Position numbers and translations under genes: made by a program
The notes under the pieces: model-generated
The model's database searches: none
Told to the model about the DNA's origin: nothing
Seen by the model: only the letters and a program-made list of their open reading frames with translations
From: a virus
Length of the DNA: 24,868 nt
IMG/VR virus record: IMGVR_UViG_3300013132_000245
Location: 1-24,868 of that record
Reading direction: 5' to 3' (one strand)
Part shown: positions 5,743-9,941 of the stretch, piece by piece
How positions within the stretch are numbered: the stretch's first letter is position 1
How the letters are laid out: each line of letters opens with the position of its first letter

Positions 5743-6605
5743 CAGTACCACCCCCAAGCAGGTGATTCTCCGGCTTTGAGTCGTAACTGCCATGTACGAT
5801 TATCGTACGACTTGTTATAGCATAAGTCCTCAGCCTTATGCGTACCGCATTGAAAGCATGAAGCGCAGGTAGGGCAGTATGAATCCTGACCCTGCTTGAG
5901 CAACTCCCAATAGTCACTAAAGTATCCGCATACGTCGCATACGACATACTCCTCATCTTCCTCATACATAGTCGTATCGACCATAGATGCGGCTTTCTGA
6001 GCATAAGTATTAGCGCCGTACTTAGAATACCAAGTCTCAAGATAGCAGGTACTATTAGACCACCACACACCTGACGAATCTTCGAAACCCTTGTTTTCAT
6101 GGAGCAGGTATAATTGATGTTTAGCACTAGGATTGACAGTAAGCACCGCAACCTTAGAGCCGGAAGTGAAATCCTCTAGCATGTTCCACACTTGAGGATT
6201 ATCGAGAGAGGCAACACCACCGATAATGGGTAGCAACTCCTCAGCGAAGATACGCGTATCGCTCCGGTCGTCTTTGTGGTACTCAACCACCGGAAGGATT
6301 CCGTTGTGACCTAGATAGGTCATGTCGTCTTTGCCCACCATGAAAGGGTGACAATTTTCGATAGTATTGGAGCCATGAGTAGCGTACCTAGCATGCCAAA
6401 TGGCATAGCCACTAAGGTATCGCTTTCTATCCTCCATGAATCGGTTGATACACTCATCAGCGTTCATGGTACGGAACGTGACGATACGTCTATCTTCCGG
6501 TACTGCTATCGCATAACCGAAGCCATGCGGATTGTTGAGTGCTGAGTTTTCTAACTTGTCACGTGAAGGCACAACGTTAGGTGGCACTACGCATAACATA
6601 CACAT
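5742..6605 (-). CDS. Class II glutamine amidotransferase with C-terminal zinc ribbons
   Basis: This 287-residue protein starts Met-Cys; Cys2 would be the N-terminal nucleophile after Met removal, as in Ntn-type glutamine amidotransferases. Matching motifs follow: HGFGYA (27-32), WHARYATHG (70-78), NCHPF (84-88), LGHNGIL (98-104) and SDTRIFAE (115-122). It would hydrolyse glutamine and channel ammonia to a synthetase or ligase. Residues 223-262 add a Cys-rich module (C223, C226, C244, C247, C250, C253, C262) not found in the basic family. AGAAAGG precedes the ATG, and a palindrome copy ends 15 nt upstream. It directly follows the amidoligase gene, its likely partner. It lacks a fused synthetase domain, so it is not a free-standing asparagine or glucosamine synthase. 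Confidence 0.85.
   Translation of the reverse strand: MCMLCVVPPNVVPSRDKLENSALNNPHGFGYAIAVPEDRRIVTFRTMNADECINRFMEDRKRYLSGYAIWHARYATHGSNTIENCHPFMVGKDDMTYLGHNGILPVVEYHKDDRSDTRIFAEELLPIIGGVASLDNPQVWNMLEDFTSGSKVAVLTVNPSAKHQLYLLHENKGFEDSSGVWWSNSTCYLETWYSKYGANTYAQKAASMVDTTMYEEDEEYVVCDVCGYFSDYWELLKQGQDSYCPTCASCFQCGTHKAEDLCYNKSYDNRTWQLRLKAGESPAWGWY
5794..5808. promoter_or_regulatory. 15-bp palindrome, copy 3, inside the amidotransferase gene
   Basis: A perfect GTACGATTATCGTAC copy near the 3' end of the amidotransferase coding sequence. On the minus strand it encodes part of S-Y-D-N-R-T. It lies about 50 bp upstream of the next start codon. Confidence 0.82.
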
Positions 6606-6620
6606 AGGTAAAGCCTTTCT

Positions 6621-6635
6621 GTACGATTATCGTAC
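6621..6635. promoter_or_regulatory. 15-bp palindrome, copy 4 (GTACGATTATCGTAC)
   Basis: A perfect copy that fills most of the 31-nt gap between the amidoligase stop and the amidotransferase start. It directly precedes the ribosome-binding site. Confidence 0.88.
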
Positions 6636-6636
6636 G

Positions 6637-8199
6637 TTAGTCGTCTTGATTCTCCACGTCGCGCTCATCACGGAAAGCCTTGAGCATGAGTGCGTTTAGG
6701 TTTGAGTATTGCTTTTGATTAGCATGAACGTGACCACAGAAAGCGAGCCATGACAGCGCATTATTCGTGGCGTTCACTTTGAGATTGCGAGTGTATTCGA
6801 CTCCGGCATGTACGAACTCGATAGCACCGAGTACGCGTTCAGGTCGAAGTGAACCCTTGAAGATACGAACCTCCAGCGTAGTATCGTTCTCAGTATTGAC
6901 CGCAGTATGCCGGTCGAATCCCTGCTCACGAACCTTCTGCCAGAGATGACCCTTATCTTGGAAATTAGCATAGCCGGACTTACGACCTGCCAACTTACAG
7001 ACTTGGGCTTCGTTGTCATACACGAGTTTGATGAATCGTAATTCGTGTGTCTGACGTGACGAGATGTGTTCTGAATAGTTATCTGTACGAGAATCGTACG
7101 GAATACCGAACGCGTCACGAGAGACGTGAACGTGAAGTCCGCAAGTGTTAGTATCCCACGAGCGCAGACCTAAATTACGGAATGAGGCGAATCTATCGAA
7201 CCCGAAGTCCTTACGAAACGCCTCAAGCGTGTGTGGGTGGCTAACTATCTCGAACCCATTGTTGAGCGAGCCGTCGTACTTGAGATAGACACGCTCGCCT
7301 AGACTATCCTGAACGCTTTGAGCGCAATCTAAACGCTCGCCACGCACAGACTCGACTTCTAACTCAATGCCAAAGTAGAGGCGAGTCTCAGGGTCTCGCT
7401 CTTTTGGAGGGAAGAAGTAGGGTCGTGGCTTGTAGCCGTAATCATGGATAACGCCCGAGTCGTAATCGTCGTCACACTCGTGGTCGTCTCCGTCCCAATA
7501 ACCCACGTCACATGTGGAGCAGAAGAAGCGGTGTCTGTTGACACAACGTTCACAGAATTCCTCGCCGTCAATGTGATTGATGTAGTCGTTGTGGTGATAA
7601 CTATGACACCACCCGCACTCGAAGTAGTCTTCATCTAGGTTAAATCCGTTCTCTTGGAGGATAGAATCTACGCAGCGTTGGCACTTATCATGACCCTCGA
7701 AAGAGATGATACGTACGTATTCTTCGTATTCCGGCTTTTCTGAAGCATCTCTAAACGAATTCCAATGGAATCCGCTAGAGATGTACCACATGTCGCAACA
7801 CCGAGCGTGATGCCGACAATGTTGGTGAACTTGTACGATAATCGTACAGTCGTCTTGCCGGTGAGCCGAATCTAATGGGTTGGTTTCTGAAGCGGGTGTA
7901 CCGCATGCGTAGCAGATAGGGGTATCAGCCACTATCGGATAAGTCTCTACGGATACAATAGGCGTCGTTTGCCTGAGATAGTCGAAGCCGACCTCATCTT
8001 CCATACTGAGATGGGCACCCATTAAATGCCGCCACATCTTCTTATGACACCCGAGGCAAGCAACGTATGGCGTATCGCCAACACCGCAATTTCTGTACGA
8101 ACTATGATTAGCGAGTGAGTGCGTGAATAGAAACTGTGTTGTATAACACGTCTCGCACTTCTCGACTTCGACCATAGCCCATGAGGGCTGATTAGTCAT
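6637..8199 (-). CDS. Zinc-finger / amidoligase (COOH-NH2 ligase) protein
   Basis: The C-terminal part (about 274-495) matches the phage amidoligase family, which has a glutamine-synthetase-like fold: FGIELEVE (276-283), YDGSL (308-312), EIVSHP (317-322), GLHVHVSRDAF (354-364) and EVRIFKGSLRPE (443-454). Such enzymes are predicted to join a carboxyl to an amine using ATP. The first 270 residues are packed with Cys/His knuckles (CxxC at 15-18, 48-51, 96-99, 173-176, 195-198, 216-219 and 227-230) and probably bind several zincs, perhaps for targeting. ATG 8199 is chosen for its CGAGAG ribosome-binding site and 8-nt overlap with the membrane-protein gene; ATG 8214 is the alternative. The neighbouring class II amidotransferase is the expected ammonia donor. 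Two palindromes lie inside the gene. Confidence 0.82.
   Translation of the reverse strand: MTNQPSWAMVEVEKCETCYTTQFLFTHSLANHSSYRNCGVGDTPYVACLGCHKKMWRHLMGAHLSMEDEVGFDYLRQTTPIVSVETYPIVADTPICYACGTPASETNPLDSAHRQDDCTIIVQVHQHCRHHARCCDMWYISSGFHWNSFRDASEKPEYEEYVRIISFEGHDKCQRCVDSILQENGFNLDEDYFECGWCHSYHHNDYINHIDGEEFCERCVNRHRFFCSTCDVGYWDGDDHECDDDYDSGVIHDYGYKPRPYFFPPKERDPETRLYFGIELEVESVRGERLDCAQSVQDSLGERVYLKYDGSLNNGFEIVSHPHTLEAFRKDFGFDRFASFRNLGLRSWDTNTCGLHVHVSRDAFGIPYDSRTDNYSEHISSRQTHELRFIKLVYDNEAQVCKLAGRKSGYANFQDKGHLWQKVREQGFDRHTAVNTENDTTLEVRIFKGSLRPERVLGAIEFVHAGVEYTRNLKVNATNNALSWLAFCGHVHANQKQYSNLNALMLKAFRDERDVENQDD
7085..7099. promoter_or_regulatory. 15-bp palindrome, copy 5 (variant), inside the amidoligase gene
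   Basis: GTACGAGAATCGTAC, one mismatch in the inner arm. On the minus strand it encodes Y-D-S-R-T within the amidoligase domain, just after the HVHVSRDAF motif. Confidence 0.75.
7833..7847. promoter_or_regulatory. 15-bp palindrome, copy 6, inside the amidoligase gene
   Basis: GTACGATAATCGTAC, a perfect 7+1+7 repeat. Here it is read in a different frame, encoding T-I-I-V within C-T-I-I-V-Q, in the zinc-finger region of the amidoligase protein. Confidence 0.82.
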
Positions 8200-8350
8200 G
8201 TTGCTCTCGTTCATAAGTGAGAGCCAAGTCGCGCCATGATTTAAGGCTACGACTTAGACGAGCGTTTGCTATGGCGGTTGTGAGTACGAGCGCCATAGAC
8301 GAGATGAGTGCGATAGTAATACCGACTATCTCGATAGGGTATAGATACAT
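8192..8350 (-). CDS. Small single-span membrane protein, 52 aa
   Basis: ATG 8350 is preceded by AAAGGAAAG. The product has a short N-terminus (MYLYPIEI), a hydrophobic helix at about residues 8-30 (VGITIALISSMALVLTTAIANA), and a basic amphipathic tail (RLSRSLKSWRDLALTYEREQHD) that should lie in the cytoplasm. It is the first gene after the promoter at 8481-8509 and overlaps the amidoligase start. The juxtaposition suggests a membrane anchor or regulator for the amidoligase module, but this is inference only. No family is recognised. Confidence 0.65.
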   Translation of the reverse strand: MYLYPIEIVGITIALISSMALVLTTAIANARLSRSLKSWRDLALTYEREQHD

Positions 8351-8385
8351 GTCTTTCCTTTCGTCTAGGGTACTCCTTCTCTACT

Positions 8386-8400
8386 GTACGATTATCGTAC
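8386..8400. promoter_or_regulatory. 15-bp palindrome, copy 7 (GTACGATTATCGTAC)
   Basis: A perfect copy in the leader of the main leftward operon. It lies about 80 bp downstream of the promoter at 8481-8509 and 35 nt before the first start codon. A bound protein here would act as a roadblock rather than occlude the promoter. Confidence 0.87.
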
Positions 8401-8404
8401 GATA

Positions 8405-8437
8405 GGTAGGCTACGCGGGGGGCATAGCCCACCTACC
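8405..8437 (-). promoter_or_regulatory. Leader hairpin of the main leftward operon
   Basis: On the minus strand GGTA/TACC and GGCTA/TAGCC form about 9 bp of stem with a small bulge and an 11-nt C-rich loop. It lies immediately upstream of palindrome copy 7, between promoter and first gene. There is no T-tract, so it is not a simple terminator. Confidence 0.5.
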
Positions 8438-8480
8438 ACCGCAGTATCGAGAAAAGGATAACGAGACCTGCGGTAGCATT

Positions 8481-8509
8481 ATTATCCCATAAGCAACCCC
8501 GTAAGTCAA
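8481..8509 (-). promoter_or_regulatory. Sigma70-type promoter for the main leftward operon
   Basis: On the minus strand there is TTGACT (8509-8504), a 17-nt spacer and GATAAT (8486-8481). Each box matches the consensus at five of six positions with ideal spacing. Transcription should begin near 8474 and run through the membrane protein, amidoligase, amidotransferase, WhiB and the small genes to the terminator at 4362-4399. Confidence 0.72.
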
Positions 8510-8524
8510 GCCTCCGTTGGTCGT

Positions 8525-8593
8525 GGCAACTAGGCAACTAGCACCGGACTAGGCAACGAGAACAAGACAACGAGAGCAAGGCTAGCGATAGCC
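8525..8593. repeat. Cluster of short direct repeats (iteron-like) plus a small palindrome
   Basis: GGCAACTA occurs twice in tandem (8525-8532, 8533-8540). It is followed by two adjacent 14-mers, GGCAACGAGAACAA (8552-8565) and GACAACGAGAGCAA (8566-8579), which match at 12 of 14 positions. All four share the core CAAC. A hairpin GGCTA-GCGA-TAGCC follows at 8580-8593. The cluster lies just upstream of the leftward promoter, so it could be an activator site or replication iterons. Confidence 0.5.
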
Positions 8594-8661
8594 GACACAA
8601 ACTCGGTGGCTGAGTTCAGCAACCAATGTTCCCTACACAAACTTTTTTTCCGGCGCGAGCC

Positions 8662-8676
8662 GTACGAAAATCGTAC
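8662..8676. promoter_or_regulatory. 15-bp palindrome, copy 8 (variant GTACGAAAATCGTAC)
   Basis: This intergenic copy has one arm mismatch. It lies between the orphan gene's 3' hairpin and the T-run at 8643-8649. Confidence 0.75.
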
Positions 8677-8692
8677 ACACGCTCCGGACATG

Positions 8693-8732
8693 GCGTAGCG
8701 CCCCACCCGCCGGAACGAGTGAGGCGCTACGC
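8693..8732 (-). other. GC-rich hairpin after the 202-aa gene
   Basis: A perfect 10-bp stem (8693-8702 with 8723-8732) encloses a 20-nt loop. It starts 8 nt past the stop codon of the leftward 202-residue gene. No T-tract follows on the minus strand, so it may stabilise the transcript end or act as a non-canonical terminator. Confidence 0.45.
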
Positions 8733-8740
8733 GCTAGGGC

Positions 8741-9349
8741 TTAGGAAGCCTTAGAGATAGAAGGGTGATTTGGAGTTTTGACTTGCTTGGAGTGCTTTAC
8801 GCAAGCCCCCAACTGCTTGGCAAGAGCCTCGGCGCCCTCGACGTTTTCAATAATTCCGCCGAAGTCTTCAGCCTCGAGAGCCTCGAGCAGAGCCACGATT
8901 AGAGCCTCCACGCCCTCGACTTTAGGGGAGCGTGTTTTCTCCTTATCGGGAGCCTCGGAGACAACTTTAGCGAGTTTCCCGAAGGAAGTCGCTACATCCA
9001 CCAACTCAGCGAAGCGTTTCTTTCCAAGTTTCCGCGTGCCTTGAATTGTGACGTTTAAGAGAGCCTTGAGAGGAGCCTCGTTAGCCCCTGCCACTTTCAC
9101 GAGTACCACGGAAGCGCTCTGAAAGTATTGAACGGACGAGACCGCGATAGTGGGGAGGGCGCCGGTTTCAGCATTGACCGCCTCTATTGTTGCCTTACCG
9201 CCACGAACGGAGAGTTCGCCTTCATTCATTAGCCCGACCATGTCGAGCCACAATTCGCGCTCCTTCTCAATTACGGGAAGGAGTGAAGCCTTAAACGAGG
9301 TGACTAGCGAGGTGTTCGCCATGTCCTTGCTTGATGTTGCTTGTGTCAT
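8741..9349 (-). CDS. Hypothetical protein, 202 aa, first gene of the leftward arm
   Basis: I do not recognise a family. ATG 9349 is chosen for the strong AAAGGAAAAG upstream; the frame stays open to 9403 but lacks a start signal there. The product (MTQATSSKDMANTSL...) has an N-terminal helix (FKASLLPVIEKERELWLDMVGLM), a central strand-rich part (ATIEAVNAETGALPTIAVSSVQYFQSASVVLVKV), a basic segment (GTRKLGKKRFAELV), a Glu/Ala-rich helical region (about 133-180) and a basic Ser/Lys/Pro tail. It appears soluble. It has its own promoter-like sequence and an upstream palindrome copy, and a 390-bp gap separates it from the next leftward gene. That makes it a separate transcription unit and a candidate regulator, but no DNA-binding motif is evident. 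Confidence 0.75.
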   Translation of the reverse strand: MTQATSSKDMANTSLVTSFKASLLPVIEKERELWLDMVGLMNEGELSVRGGKATIEAVNAETGALPTIAVSSVQYFQSASVVLVKVAGANEAPLKALLNVTIQGTRKLGKKRFAELVDVATSFGKLAKVVSEAPDKEKTRSPKVEGVEALIVALLEALEAEDFGGIIENVEGAEALAKQLGACVKHSKQVKTPNHPSISKAS

Positions 9350-9394
9350 GTCTTTTCCTTTTCTCGGGTTGAGCCATTCCCAACCACTAAGAGA

Positions 9395-9423
9395 AGAATA
9401 CACGAACCCAACCCCAAACGCAA
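9395..9423 (-). promoter_or_regulatory. Candidate promoter of the 202-aa gene
   Basis: On the minus strand there is TTGCGT (9423-9418), a 17-nt spacer and TATTCT (9400-9395). This is about 45 nt upstream of the start codon, leaving room for the AAAGGAAAAG ribosome-binding site. Palindrome copy 9 lies 22 bp upstream of the -35 box. Confidence 0.5.
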
Positions 9424-9445
9424 CTCAAGCCACCGAGCGCCAGCC

Positions 9446-9460
9446 GTACGATAATCGTAC
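9446..9460. promoter_or_regulatory. 15-bp palindrome, copy 9 (GTACGATAATCGTAC)
   Basis: A perfect copy upstream of the candidate promoter of the 202-aa gene, and the rightmost member of the set. None was found in the 15 kb of virion genes beyond it. Confidence 0.85.
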
Positions 9461-9628
9461 GCTCAGGCTCACGCTCAGGCTCAGGCATACCCCACGCAGA
9501 GAGCCACCCACCACACCCACCGGCACAAACTACAACGAGCAACCGAACCGATAATAAAAATCGCGCTCGCTCCCTGCGGTCGCTCGCGGAAACGCGGTGC
9601 GCACAGCGCACTCGCTCGTGCCGGGCGC

Positions 9629-9674
9629 ATAGCCCCGGGTCGCCCGCGACCCCGGTGCTATAAACGCGCACCGG
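9629..9674. repeat. Two overlapping, mutually exclusive GC-rich palindromes
   Basis: The first pairs GGGTCGC (9637-9643) with GCGACCC (9646-9652) and extends outward with ATAGC/GCTAT (9629-9633 with 9657-9661). The second pairs CCGGTGC (9652-9658) with GCACCGG (9668-9674). They share 9652-9658, so only one can form at a time. Neither is followed by a T-tract. Confidence 0.6.
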
Positions 9675-9736
9675 CGGTATACTACACTATCAAGAAATAT
9701 ATTTTTAAGGTTAAAGAATGCCTAGTATGTCCTATT

Positions 9737-9745
9737 TTATACACA
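9737..9745 (+). promoter_or_regulatory. DnaA-box-like 9-mer (TTATACACA)
   Basis: It matches the bacterial DnaA-box consensus TTATNCACA exactly and lies in the most AT-rich part of the intergenic region. It is a single copy, so chance is possible. Confidence 0.35.
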
Positions 9746-9759
9746 TTATTTATAACAAT

Positions 9760-9807
9760 TTGATAACAAAGCGTTCGGTTTGGTATATCTGAACGGGTTA
9801 GTATATA
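9760..9807 (+). promoter_or_regulatory. Candidate rightward promoter(s) for the virion genes
   Basis: Two overlapping possibilities are seen: TTGATA (9760-9765) with TATATC (9784-9789) at 18-nt spacing, and TTGGTA (9780-9785) with TATATA (9802-9807) at 16-nt spacing. Either would start transcription 130-150 nt before the terminase gene. The matches are moderate. Confidence 0.4.
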
Positions 9808-9852
9808 TGTAAGGAAACGAACGGAAGTCCCTAGTGAGTTTCCTTCTCGCTC

Positions 9853-9910
9853 GGCAGGCTTGGTGCCTGCCTCGCCTTACGGGGGTAGTGAGGCGCTCTT
9901 GGGGAGCGCC
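9853..9910 (+). promoter_or_regulatory. Two perfect hairpins in the terminase leader
   Basis: Hairpin 1 is GGCAGGC/GCCTGCC (9853-9859 with 9865-9871, 5-nt loop). Hairpin 2 is GGCGCTC/GAGCGCC (9892-9898 with 9904-9910, 5-nt loop). They lie between the candidate promoter and the terminase ribosome-binding site, with no T-tracts. They may be RNA-processing or packaging-recognition structures. Confidence 0.5.
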
Positions 9911-9941
9911 GAACGAAGGGGGGATGAAGAAGGGTTAAATA

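Larger units (their letters stand above)
8351..8740. other. Gene-less leader and promoter region in the leftward arm
   Basis: No convincing gene is present. From right to left the stretch holds a GC-rich hairpin after the orphan gene (8693-8732), a palindrome variant (8662-8676), a T-run (8643-8649), a small hairpin (8600-8616), short direct repeats (8525-8593), a strong leftward promoter (8481-8509), a leader hairpin (8405-8437) and another palindrome (8386-8400). Confidence 0.7.
9404..9941. other. Divergent intergenic region, no genes; structured
   Basis: This 538-bp region separates the leftward arm from the rightward virion genes. From left to right it holds palindrome copy 9, short CTCAGG repeats (9461-9486), a very GC-rich stretch with nested palindromes (about 9555-9675), an AT-rich stretch (about 9680-9820) with a DnaA-box-like 9-mer and promoter-like boxes, and two hairpins in the terminase leader. 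No open frame here looks like a gene. A replication origin or packaging site is plausible. Confidence 0.65.

Noticed and set aside
8095-8108. Possible tenth palindrome copy beginning GTACGA at 8095
   Set aside because: Only one arm matches; the second half is ACTATGA, so it is a half-site at best.
8418-8486. 22-codon leaderless peptide just after the promoter at 8481-8509
   Set aside because: Its ATG lies only 2 nt past the -10 box, too close for a normal transcription start, and it has no ribosome-binding site or distinctive composition.
8643-8649. T-run as part of a rightward intrinsic terminator
   Set aside because: The nearest plus-strand hairpin (8600-8616) ends 26 nt before the T-run, too far for termination, and no rightward gene precedes it.
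8822-9083. Recurring GAGCCTC words on the plus strand within the 202-aa gene
   Set aside because: They are explained by Glu-Ala codons (GAG-GCT) on the minus strand in a Glu/Ala-rich helical protein, not by a DNA element.
9150-9554. 134-residue plus-strand open frame opposite the 202-aa gene
   Set aside because: It is the antisense of a better-supported gene, rich in Ser/Pro/Thr, and has no start signal. Part of it reads the palindrome as peptide.
9387-9671. 94-residue minus-strand open frame over the GC-rich intergenic stretch
   Set aside because: It is Arg/Gly/Cys-rich and low in complexity, has no ribosome-binding site and runs through the nested palindromes and the promoter of the 202-aa gene. 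It is an open frame caused by GC-rich sequence.
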